Both the position numbers and the translations under genes were made by a program. 64,000 bases of DNA, taken from positions 38,791,947 through 38,855,946 of the forward strand of contig OX393553.1 in assembly GCA_947650365.1 (NCBI GenBank), read 5' to 3'. The notes under the pieces were generated by a model. The model saw only the letters and a program-made list of their open reading frames with translations, did not search any database and was not told the DNA's origin. The stretch's first letter is position 1. Each line of letters opens with the position of its first letter. The stretch is from Chamaelirium japonicum. Its lineage: Eukaryota > Streptophyta > Magnoliopsida > Liliales > Melanthiaceae. Below are positions 40,800 through 52,900 of this stretch, piece after piece.

Positions 40800-41015
40800 C
40801 CATCCGAGTTCGTATCCTCTACGGTTCGTTCTTCGCCTCGGTTCACCCGGATCGGTGACGTCGTGGGAATTACATCAGTCCGATGGATCCATAGCTGGGC
40901 TGAGTGCGACGCCTGCCATCGTCACCTTCGGACTGGCGTAGTTCCCACCACCGCTTCACCAACCGAGTGAACCGAGGGAAAGAATGAACCGTAGAGGAGT
41001 CGAACTCGTTCTAGC
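40800..41015. mobile_element. Small foldback element
   Basis: The left arm with CCTCTACGGTTCGTTCTTCG and CAGTCCGATGG is repeated in inverse at the right (CCTTCGGACTGGCG...AGAATGAACCGTAGAGGAGT). Arms are about 85 bp with scattered mismatches. Confidence 0.65.
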
Positions 41016-41806
41016 CTCGTGCAAGTCTCTAGATTCCCACGTGCTCCACTCCCGCCACAAAATTATTTTAAATATTATTTTTTTTATAAAAAAACACTTT
41101 TGTAAGTATCTTTTCCACTGATTACTTCATCCGTCACGAGACTCGCACAAATCCCAAAGCAAAGTGGACGTCATCATTAGACGCCGGATACGCTGGCTGG
41201 TACCAGCACTGTCTGATCAAACCCATTCAGAGCTCGCCACGTAACCAAATGTTTGTGGGGCCAGCCCTCGTTCTACTTTGTTAGAGGCGATCGGCACAAG
41301 TCAGCACCCATCCGATCTCAGCCTTTGGTGGGTAATGCATGGGGTAGGTGGAGGCGTTGTGCCTGTAGGTTTAATTGGAGGGACCACATCAATTATAGAT
41401 AGGCTATATACAGCCCTCCAAATTTTTTGCTCTTTTACAAGGGCAACCCATGCTCTGACAACCAACCATCGATTCATCATTAATCTTCTTCCTCCTCTTT
41501 CCTTCTCTTTTCACCTTCGTCATTTTTTAAATTTTGTACATTCAACAATACCAATTTGAATGCACCTTATGTGCCCATGTAGAATGCACATAAAGGTGCA
41601 TTCGACCATTGAGAAGAAAAAAGAAAAAAAAAAGAGGAGGAAGACGGAAAAGAAAAGAGAGAGAAGGGGGAAGGGGGGGATGACGGGTTGGGCATATGGC
41701 GGTGCGTGACAAGCGACACGAGCATGACAGAAAAAAAAAAAAGTGGCCTATAGAATGAGACTACCTATGGAAATAGATGTGCTATCTCTAGAAGGGGGGA
41801 TGTCTA

Positions 41807-42257
41807 TAGGGGTGGCAATGGGTCGGGTCGGGTTCGTGTCGTGTCTAGTTTCGGATCGTGTCCAAAACCCCTAGATCCGGACCTGACCCGTTTAACTAAT
41901 CGTGTCTAGATTCTAAACCCGTACCCGACCCGTTATAAACGGGTAGACTCGATAAGACCCGTTAGACCCGTTTACCACACGGGTTTATTTAGTTGACCCG
42001 ATCCGACTCAACCCGACATTACCCGATAGATCTGCTGATATTATATATTATAGTATTGGATTGCTGGTACACGACCCGATGAATTTTAAAAGGGCTTCCG
42101 GAGTCTATCGTGTTCAGACCCTAAACCCAAATCCGACCCGTTTATTAAAAGGGTCTATCGTGTCAACCCGTTTACGACCCGAACCTCTTTAGCTCTAACC
42201 CAGACCCGCTAACTTCGTGTCTGATCTGCCCTGTCGGGTCCGAAATTATCAGTCCTA
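41807..42257. mobile_element. hAT-like element, 451 bp
   Basis: Begins TAGGGGTGGCAATGGGTCGG and ends ATTATCAGTCCTA. It is flanked by GATGTCTA (41799-41806) and GATGCCTA (42258-42265), an 8-bp duplication with one change. The interior is dominated by GACCCG/CGGGTC, typical of a widespread plant hAT MITE type. Confidence 0.8.
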
Positions 42258-42521
42258 GATGCCTAGGATATTTCGTACACAGTAAAATTCATACAACAAA
42301 CGGACGAACGTGATTCTTTACACGGAGGAAGTTTTACAGGGAGAGAGTTAATTGAACAATGTTGATAGCGCCATCACCATGTTGATAACTCACACCCATT
42401 GACTGGCTGCCCCAGGTTTGCAATGAAAGGGTCAGGCTTCGATAACCGGTAAATGGCGGTTTTCATGTGGGGGGTTGTTGCATCAGACGGTTGTGAACGA
42501 GATGCAATACCAGGACGTTGC

Positions 42522-42708
42522 CATCCTGTGAGTTCAGATCTTCTCCAGTCGGTCGGCTCCGGTCCGTAGGTCCGTGCGCATCACAGCCGCAGGATGGCAG
42601 GCAACCCAAAGTGAATGTACTCCCGCCGACTGGATGCGGGTGTGATGCGCGCCGGGCGCACTGACCGGGGCCGACCGACTGGAGGAGATCCGAACTCCTA
42701 TCCTGTAG
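42522..42708. mobile_element. Small foldback element
   Basis: CTTCTCCAGTCGGTCGGCTC at 42539 pairs with GCCGACCGACTGGAGGAGAT at 42669. Pairing extends to about 80 bp per arm. No coding capacity. Confidence 0.7.
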
Positions 42709-43019
42709 ATTACGTGTCAGGCAATGCAATGCTAAAGCACGAATTTCACGTGGTGGCGTTCTGATGCATGATTTGCTAAAGGCCAGCAACACCTAGACTC
42801 CGTCTGATCTTTAGTTCAAGAGGTTTTTTCCAGAATGGCCCTCTATTACTTTGCATTACTTTTTTAGCCTTCGACATCGTGCCAAATGTCACTTGTGAAC
42901 AGCTATTGCATTTTTATGATCATTTAACCCTTAAAGACCAAACAAAATAAATAAAAAGTATGTTCATTTTTTCTGTTTTTTTTCTTGCTTCAACCGTCTC
43001 TTGTCGCTGGAGATCGTTG

Positions 43020-44340
43020 GGATGATATCAACCGGTGACGGTGGTATGCAGTAAGAAATGACAGATAAAAATGAAAACCGGAAACAAGTTCGACATGATG
43101 TACCATCTTCATTGCTCATCAGAATTTATTGATTCTGGAGGCTTTGTGATCCTCTACGAGATCATTTAAAGATGAAGATAAAATGAAGTCAGTAACTTTG
43201 GTAGTTTTTAATGAAAAATTGGATGGATGTAATGTAAAAACAGTGAAAGAAATGGAAGAAATGAGAGTCGGACGCAAGTTCGGCATGGCTGACGCCCCAT
43301 CGGCCACCATCCACCACTATTGCCGCTGGCCACCACCCTCGCTGCCCCATTGACCACCGCGGGTGGTAGTCGGCGGGGCGACGGTGGTGGGCAACCAGTG
43401 GTTGGTGGCCGCCATCGATGGCAGCGAGTGCTGGCTAACTAGGTTGCGTCATCGACGAGAGGTTCCCGCTTGTGGTCGATGGCGATGGGCACACTTGTGA
43501 AGTTGCACCGAAGCATCAATAAAGATGAGCTGGCGCATAAGTGAAGATGTGCCGGTGCATTCTATTTGCGGCTCGTAGTGAAAGTCGCTGGCATATTCTA
43601 CTGTGTACCGCAATGAAAGGCGACCACGCATTCTATTACAACCCGTAGTGAAAGGCGCTGGCGCCCGCAGTGAAAGACGTCGGCATCTTTCACTACGGGC
43701 ACCAAAGTCTTTCATCGCGGGCGCCGGCACCTTTCATTGTGAGACACAATGAAAGGTGCCTGCGCATTCTACTGCGGTCCGTAGTGAAAGGCTTTTAATG
43801 GAAGATTGGATGGATGTAATGTAAAAATAGTAAACAAGAAGGAAGAAATGAGAGATAGAAATAAGATTTGGAAGCAAGTTCGACACGACCGGTGGTGGTG
43901 GCATCCCCATTGGGTTCATCTCTTGGCCCAATCGTAGCCATCGAAATGAATCGGCGCACATAATGCACTGGTGCATCAGTGAAATGCATTGACGTGCATG
44001 ATGCGTGGGGTGTATCAATGAAATGCGCTGGCGTATGGGCACATCAATAAAATGATCCGAAGTATTTCACTGATGCGCCGACCCATGTGCGCCAAAGCAT
44101 TTCACGGTAGCCGACGCCCCATCAGCCACCACCCACCATCATCGTCGTTGGCCACTACCCACGCTGCCCCATCGGCCATCGTGGCCTGGTGGTGGTCGAC
44201 GGGGCGATGACGGTGGGCAACCGGTGGTCGGTGGGTGTGGCGATCGACGGGGTGGCGTCTATGACGGAAAATGCTCATCGGTGGTCGACGATGGCGGGCA
44301 GGCAACAACGATCGGTGGTGGGTTGCAGTCGGTTATGATA
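43020..44340. repeat. About 587-bp direct duplication with inverted-repeat-rich core
   Basis: GGATGGATGTAATGTAAAAA and its flanks occur at about 43221 and again about 587 bp later. The GCCCCATCGGCCACCA and CGGTGGTGGGCAACC blocks are likewise present in both halves. Between them (43560-43790), CCGCAGTGAAAGGCGCTGGC-like motifs occur in both orientations, as in subterminal regions of some plant CACTA elements. No transposase frame. Element type uncertain. Confidence 0.55.
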
Positions 44341-44719
44341 CTGACATTCCTCTAGGATTAATCCTATGATCCAATCGTTGCCATTGAAATAAGATATACC
44401 ACATGTCCTAAAACGTCAGTGATTGAAAGAGGAGACGGATCATCAATGAAGCAGAATCAAATCTCTTTGAAATTAAAAATAAAACACTTTATAAGACTTA
44501 TGGATACTTTAGTTCGAAACATAAAAATGATCAAGGAAAAATAATGAAAAAAGCAACATGGCTATTTTCAGGGATACGACTGAGTTGGGGGTTTGGGAAA
44601 AAACCTCTTAGTTCACGGGTCGAGACAAGTGACGGTCACACCTGGATGCCGTACACATTATAATTTGACAAGAAATGTTTTTTATTTTTTATTTTAAGTT
44701 CTTGACAAGAAATGTTTGA

Positions 44720-45124
44720 TATTCTACTCCACATTCTCAGGATACCAGTGTGCGTGGACCGCGTGGTTCACTTGTTTAGTAAAGGGTAGTAGTGAAAATA
44801 TCAAGCGAAGATGACGGGCGAATCGCGATTCCCCCCCTCCCCCTCCACCCTCCACCCTGCCTCCAAGCATGTGGGGCTTAGCCCTTTCACATCAAGGTGC
44901 TGTGGTGGTCCCAGCAGTCCCAGGTCCCTCGTGCTTCTGCTGCAGCACCGCCCGTTTTAGGTACCCCAACCCCCATTTTAAATTCCTCGGTCTGCCCTCC
45001 GTCACAGATATCAGATTGGGAGAGGCCCTCCCTCGCCTGTGCGGTTCTCTCCGATCGTCGTCAGATCGGCGATCGTCCGTCGCCGCCGGGCGGGAGGGGA
45101 GGGGGAGGGGGAGGAGGAGGAGCG
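44720..45124 (+). promoter_or_regulatory. STE1 promoter-proximal region and 5' leader
   Basis: C-rich, then purine-rich leader directly before the start codon, ending in a GGGAGGGGGAGG-type run at 45098-45122. A weak TATA-like TTTTAAATTCC lies at about 44976. An upstream ATG at 44897 is in frame and would add 76 residues of low-complexity sequence. The 45125 ATG is preferred because [16 protein letters not shown] aligns with the usual N terminus of the family. Confidence 0.5.
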
Positions 45125-45347
45125 ATGGAGCTGGCGGAGTACCTGCATCGGTTCGTGGAGGAGACGGACTGGTTCAACGGCATTGTGCTGGGCCCCCTGC
45201 TGCCGGAGGGGGTGTGGCAGCCGCTCCCGCGGCCGATCAAGTCGTGGCTCCGCAACTACATCGGCGGCACCCTCCTCTACTTCGTCTCCGGCTTCCTCTG
45301 GTGCTTCTACATCTACTACTTGAAGCGCAATGTCTACATCCCCAAAG
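45125..45347 (+). CDS. STE1: STE1 exon 1
   Basis: ATG at 45125 with G at -3 and +4. Encodes 74 residues ending NVYIPK, plus the first base of D75. Donor AAAG|GTCACT at 45347/45348. Contains the first membrane segment ([18 protein letters not shown]). Confidence 0.93.
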
Positions 45348-48300
45348 GTCACTCTCTCTCTCTCTCTCTGTCTCTCTCCTTGAATACACTTCGTCTTTCT
45401 TCATAGATTGCTGATGTTTTCTTAAGAATTTGTAGATGCTCTGATCTTTCGCATCTTTCGCATGGTCTAAACAGTGTCGGATGTGGATCTGGAGCACATA
45501 TCCTCTTGTTTTGAATCAAAATCTCGAGAATTTTAGAAATTGTTTCTTCTTGCTCTACTGATCGATATCTTGTTTCTTGTGTATGTTTTTTAGGTTAGAA
45601 AATTTTGTAACTATGTTATTTAAATAAATTGCTTTAAAAATTAGGTGGAAGAGCTCTATTATTTTCTCTAATTTTTTTTTGGCTTAAAGTATGGAAAAAA
45701 AAACAAGATATGTTGAGCTATTTTGTGCAATAAGTTGAAATTCTTTGCAATAAATTGTAACAAAATTCTTGGATAGATATAAGGAGATCTACACATACTT
45801 TCAACGCACCTCTTGAGAAAATACCATCAGTTTGAATTTCAAAGCTGGCTCTGTTATGCAGATATTGTGAAAGAATGAGGGTTTTAGAAATTATATTTTC
45901 ATTCCCAATGTGTCTTGACTAAAATGGGTGAAAATTTGGGAGACGCTCGTTTGGATCCTACATTTGTTAAATTAGTTACTATCAGAAAAAAGGAGACATG
46001 GTGGGAAGATGAAACTAAGATGAGGGAGAGACTCATCTTAGAGGTTTAGTGATAAGCCTGATGCGGATGATAAGGCTTATCTACAACCAACTAATTCTCT
46101 ATAATAAAAATACAAGGATAAGTATATGAATAACTTTTTGAGGATAACTAATCTCATTTTTTTTTTCTTACCTCAAAAAATAAAACAAGGATAAGTATAT
46201 GAATAACCTCAGATGAGGATAGCATCTACAACTCTTCTTGTTACTCTCCATCATGTTGGAAGGCAGATATTTAAAACATCCAACTAGCAAGTTAGCTCAG
46301 GAAAACAAGAAGCACTAATGCGGGTTCGTGGGTCTGCTGATCTGCTATTCCCTCAATTCTTTGCTTGAGGGGGTATCAATGGTGCTCATATAAGCAACAA
46401 AGGTGGATCATCTAGTTGTCGGGAATTCGGCGATCTTAAATTGGACTAATTGGCCATCATGAATGCAATGAGGTGGTCGATTGGGAAGATATTGGGGCAA
46501 AGCGGGCTTTCGATATCGGAACCGGTCAACGAGATTGCTAAAGAAGAAGTCATAGGTGAGATGACCTACGGGTATCTGAAGATTCTGAACACCTTGAGAG
46601 ATTTTGCCGAAGAAGCCATGGGCAAGATGACCTCTAGTATTAAAATTGCTCAGCAAGATGGCCGAAGTAGAAGTCGGGGCGAGATGATCTTTTGGCGCTA
46701 GAACTGCTCACCGAGATGGACGAAGAAGTCTTAATTTTTATGTATTAATCCCAACTTAAACGTTTTAATCATGATTAATCACATTTAAAATATGCCATGT
46801 TTGTTTCCCGACTCTTTTCCGAATTTTTCGATTTTTTTTTCCAATTTTTTTGACTAATCCCCTAGTCGATTTTTTTCCCGACTTTCGATTTGGTAACTAT
46901 GGATATCGGGACTGCTCTGCTTGGTGAGATGGCTGAAGAAAAAGTTCGGGTGGGAAGAGAATGGCTCCCATGATCACAACCACTCGATGAGATGTCCAAA
47001 GAAGAAGCTAGGTGCGAGATGAACTCGACGAGATAGGATCCACCAACGGATGAACCTATACAATTGCCAAAGGGAATCAGGTCATAGGTGCTAGATCAAT
47101 TGCACGACGATGACGATGCTCACAATCATAGTTACCAAATCGGGCGTTTTTTTGAAAAAAACGTGTATAGAACGCGTATCGATCCGAAGACGTAGTAAAC
47201 AGGAAAAAAACTCGTTTTTTTGAAAAAAACTTCTGTACACGTTTTATACGCGTTTAAAACGGAAAAAACGCGTATAAAACACGTATAAAACACATCGGGT
47301 TTGGTCCGGATTTAAATTGGGTTCGGGTTTTATTTTATTCGTGCTTAATAAACGCATATGCTATATGTTTTGAACTTTTGCTTTCTTAATGTTGGAAAAT
47401 GACATATATACATACTTGGTATAATTTTTATAATTTTTAAGATTTTTTTTGTTTTTTCCGATGTTTTCACGTTTTTTTCCCGTTTTTTCCGTTTTCATCG
47501 TATCTTTTCGATTTTTTCCTTCGTCGTTTTTTTCCCGTTTTCCGACTTGGTAACTATGCTCACAATGAATGGGCGAAGGGAGTACATTGTCTGTTAGATG
47601 ACAATCATGACGAACATGTACGTGGCGAGGGCGATGGAGATGTCAAGAACATAGCATAACTTGAACTTGTATGCTCGTCGCATTGTCTTGTTGATCTAGA
47701 TGTAGTGGCAGAGGCAATAAAGATGATAGCGGCCATGGAGGATATGGTTGTGTTGTGTTCGCTTTAATGTTTGGTGGCGGAAAAGACATGAGAGAGGTGG
47801 AGGTAGGAGGTGCTGAGGAAGAGGACGAACCATGTGACTCTGATACCAAATCAGCAACCTTTAGAGAAAGTAGGCATGGTGAGAGGATGAAGCTAAGATG
47901 ATAGAGAAGAGTGCATACTAAATCTCATTGTTTTATATTACGGATACACGACTCTGTTTTTATAGTGGTTTAGTGATAAGCCTGACGCAAATGATAAGGC
48001 TCATCGACAACAAACTGATTCTCTAAAAAAAACATGGATAAGTTAACCAGGATGAGGATAACAACCCCAACGATTCCTAACATATAATGGTTTGCAAAAT
48101 AAAGAACTGAGATGATTAGATGAACGAGACACTTAAGTTGGCATAACAAGTCATGTAATATTCTCAAATTTATTTACTTCCCAGACCAACATGAACATGT
48201 TGAATCTCGCTGAATGTTTTGGCAAGTCGGTTGTAGAAATCTAAGTATCTTCAATGATTTTAATATAATTTCTTCTTTGTAAGGTTGAAAGACGTATCTT

Positions 48301-49759
48301 CTTATTATTTTCAATATGTTATTTACTCCTTAAATCAACATAAAAAGAGTCAGAAAAGAATATAGGCATTCGTATTGGTAATATATTGCATGCTGGATTA
48401 CATTTGAAGGTGTTGAGATGCAAATTTTCTATGATGTTATGAACCCATGTTTGATATTAAGCTATTATCTACATTAAGACCGCACAACTTTCCATATCAA
48501 ACTGCACTCTATTCAGAAAATACCTGATTTAGGAAATGTATCTTTCCCGATTCTTCAACAAAATTATTCTCAAATATTAGATTTCATTGTCACCTAGGAA
48601 GCTTGGATACAAATACGAGTTGAAGATACGATGTGTTGTGGATACATCGAGATGCAATTATTGAAAAAGTAGGATATCATATGATATGAATACATTTGCA
48701 TCTATGAAACACGGATTCTTCTAGACCCCTCTGCCTCCACATATCGTATCCGTACAGAATACCATTACTTGTTGAATATTCGAGGATATGTATCTGACAC
48801 TTTTCAGACGCATCCCAAATTTAAGAAAATTAGTACTATAGATGTGTACTCAGGGATACAATTGAGCAACTTAAAGACAAGATTTTATTTTAGATTTCTA
48901 ATTAATGGACATAACTGATGTTTAATTTGTAAAGTAGATGGTATATGGGGTGTTTTAGCATTGCTACGTATGTTGATGGTTAATTTCCATTCTTGATGTC
49001 CTTTTATGAATTATGGATGTGTTTTATGGTTATTTATTCTTGCATCTTAATTGGTTCAACATATGTTTTAAACTTTTTTATGTTTGTCATTTATATATTA
49101 AACAAAAGGGATAGGGACTAGGCCCAAGCCGCCCAACAACTGCATCGTCTTCGCCAGTGATCGGCCCAAGAGACCTAATTATCTTTTATACTAATTATTT
49201 GTTATTTAATGTCATTTTCGTCACTTTTATTTATGTAATTTTTATACTTGGGTAACACGTCAGTTTTTAGGTGTTTTTAGTCCCACATGTCCTGTGGATG
49301 GTTATAGATGCAACTTATAAAGGCCTGTAGGGTCTTCTCTTTTTTGAGATAGATGAATTATGAATTAAAAAATAAATATGCTTGCGAGCTTCGTTTAGGG
49401 TTTCTTGGATAGGAATCCATCAGAGGTGGATTCCTCGAATCTGATGGACTCTGGGTCTTCCCCCTCCTCTTCTCTTCTCTCTCTATTTATCTCTCTCAAT
49501 CCCGAAGATCTTTGTGCAATGATCATCAACAATGGTTGTCATATTCTTGGTGTTTCCCTGTGAAGAACTAGAGAGAAGAAGATAAGAAAGAAAGAAGATA
49601 AACAAGAGGAACATTAGATAAAGGAGGAAGAGACGTTCCTTCTCTTTCTCTCATTCTCTTTCTTTTTCCCCGCGAGAACCAGCCACCAGCACTCCTCTCT
49701 GTGTTTCTATCAGCGTGAAACAAAAATGTCGCATGTTCCTACTCTGTTTCGCGAACAAC

Positions 49760-49832
<73 letters not shown>

Positions 49833-49872
49833 GGAGGGATACTCTTACTAATGGAATCTTAGTAATGAACGG

Positions 49873-49947
<75 letters not shown>

Positions 49948-52900
49948 CAGGGATACTCTTACTAATGAAAGTTCCAAATCATCTTTTACCTAACCTAGAG
50001 GTTTCAGAATTTGATGAAACTTGGTGGGGATGCTCTATATGGCAAGTTGATCATCCTCACCAAAAATCATCAAATTCTATAACCTCTAGGGGCATCAAAT
50101 ATGTTATTAAAATTAACGGTTAAAATGAACGGTCGATAAAGCTTCTAACATTTGATGCCCCTAGAGGTTATAGAATTTGTTGATTTTTGGTGAGGATGAT
50201 CAACTTGCCATAGAGAGCATCCCCACCAAGTTTCATCAAATTCTGAAACCTCTAGGTTAGGTAAAAAGCGATTTGTAACTTCTATTAGTAAGATTTCATT
50301 AGTAAGAGTATCCCTGCCCTATATATATATAAAGAGAGTGAGAGAGTAATCACGTCTCCTATTTGTTCCCTTTCAAATTTCTAGGGCACCCGCTTGTGAC
50401 CGTTGCCCTTTGGCACCCACCTATCAGCAACAGTATCAGCACCCCTTGACACCTCCAAACCATATGCCTATTATTTACTGAGGGCACCCGATTTCCCGTG
50501 AATGTTGATGTAATATTTTATTGATGGTTGCTGACTTGAAGATTGTTTTGAACCATTCTAGGTCTTCCCCTTCTCCTTGGACCTTCCACATTAATCTAGG
50601 ACGCTCTCATTATTGGGCCGCCTCGTGTCTACGTTGTACATGCACAAATTATCTTAATTTGTTCATCATTATCTTGTCCTCAATTGGTGTCACTCTAACC
50701 CATTTTCTAATACGCTCATTCCTCACTCTATCCCTCCTAGTTTTTCCACACAACCACCTTAGTATCCTCTTCTTTCTCATGCTCATCTTATGAGCTTGAG
50801 CTCTTTTTAGGGGTCAACATTTTGAGCCATATAACAAAGTGGGTCTTATTGTTGTCTTGTAAAATTATCCCTTATGTCTTAAAGGCATGTGTCGATCACG
50901 TAGCACTCTTGAGGCCTTTCCACCTCATCCAATTAGTTCTAATCCTATTAGATATATGATCATCTATCTCTCCATTTTTCTATATGATAGACCCAAGATA
51001 TCGAAAACAATCATATTGTTTTCATTCTTAACCATCAATTGTGAAATGGGTTTCATTATCATTATTATTTGCATTAAAATTACACTCAATATACTCTGTT
51101 TTAACTCGATTTATTTTTAAGCCCTTATCTTCGAAAATCTTCCTCCACAATTCCAATATAGCATGGAATCTTATCCTTATCTCATCGACTAACATTATAT
51201 CATTTGCAAATAACATGTACCATGGTCAAGGTTCTAAAAAGCGCTAGGCGCTAGTCGGGCGGTGGAGGCCGCCTAGCGCCTAGGCGGCCTAAGCGGGGCC
51301 TAGGCGTTTTGCCTTTTTTTTAATTATTATTTTGATATTATATAATATATATGTTTAAAAATTAATGTAAGTTCAAGATTATCCCAAACCATTATTTTAA
51401 AGAACAAGTATATAACTATAATTCAAGATTGAGTGATTAACAAGAACAAAAGCAAACATGGTCCGCCTGGCCAGTCTCAGCCCGCTTGGTCCGCCTGATC
51501 ACGCCTGGCCAGCCTGAGCTCGCCTAGACAGCCGCCTTGCCTTGCCTAGACTACCTAGGCGGCCGCTTTGCCCTGCCTGGGAGCTTGGCCGCTTTTCTGG
51601 AGCGCCTAGAGCCTAGGCGAGGCGGTGGGGGGCCGCCTAGTGCCTAGGCGGCCGTCTGGGTCACTTTTTAGAACACTGACCATGGTACTTCCTCTTGAAT
51701 ACTAGTAGTGAGTTCATCAATGATGACTAAAAAGATATGGGCTTCAAGCTGACTCTTGGTGGAGCCCCACAGTTACTGGTAATTCATTTGTCTCCCCACA
51801 GTTACATCTGAGTCATCTGACGCTAGTAATTGTTCCCTCATACATGTCTTCGTTCACTTCAATATAGTTTTCATAATGCAACTTAAATATCTACTGGAAG
51901 AAAACCTCGTAGACCATATACTACACTTAATGCACTTGTGATAATTCACATAACTGTAATAGTGCACTGACTACTGAGTAATCCTGCCTTTTTGTGTATA
52001 ATGTTTTCATAATTTAATCCCTTGTGACTATTCGGGGTTCTGATCTCTAGTACCTGTGACCATGTGTTGCAGTGCTCTATGTTAAGCTTTTTTCTTTCTG
52101 ATAAAATATGTGATTTTCATACCTTTTTCTGAAGTGTGGTTTTGACAAACAAACTCAAAATCAGATGCATTTGTAAATTTAATGTTTTAATAATTCACAT
52201 TCTTCATACATCGTTACATAGTGATGTATCAAATTGATGTTTCTATCATGGTCGCAACATCTTCAAGGCCATTTTTTTAGAACTCTTTTCTTGGTGCAGA
52301 TGCTATACCTTCAAATAAAGCCATGCTTTTGCAAATAATAGTTGCAATGAAGGCTATGCCGTGGTACTGTGCTCTTCCTACACTTTCAGAATTCATGGTT
52401 GAAAGTGGATGGACAAGATGTTTCTCTACGATTAGTGAAGTTGGTTGGCCTATGTACGTTGCTTATCTAGTAACATACTTAGTCATTGTCGAGTTTGGGA
52501 TTTACTGGATGCACCGGGAGCTGCATGACATAAAGCCATTATACAAGCATCTTCATGCAACTCATCATATTTACAACAAGCAGAATACACTTTCGCCATT
52601 TGCTGGTAAGTCTACTTAATATTGATTAAGTTGTTATGATCAATATATGATACAATTATAAAAGATGAATGATTGTCCATAGGCTCCATATGTCAAGTGA
52701 TGTATGTTACTTGATATAGGAATTGCCATTGTCAACTGCCTAGAATGTATGATACAATTATCAAATTTTAATTTTATGTTTGATTTATGCAGCTTATAGT
52801 TCTTTAACAGTTGTAGTACCATATATGTTCCTAGAATGACATGCTTTGATACGATGTCAATCTTCTGATGGCTGTGACGAACAGCTACAGGGCTGCATTA

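Noticed and set aside
44869..45414. 181-codon frame overlapping STE1 exon 1
   Set aside because: Different frame from STE1 and compositionally driven by the GC-rich leader; the STE1 frame has clear homology.
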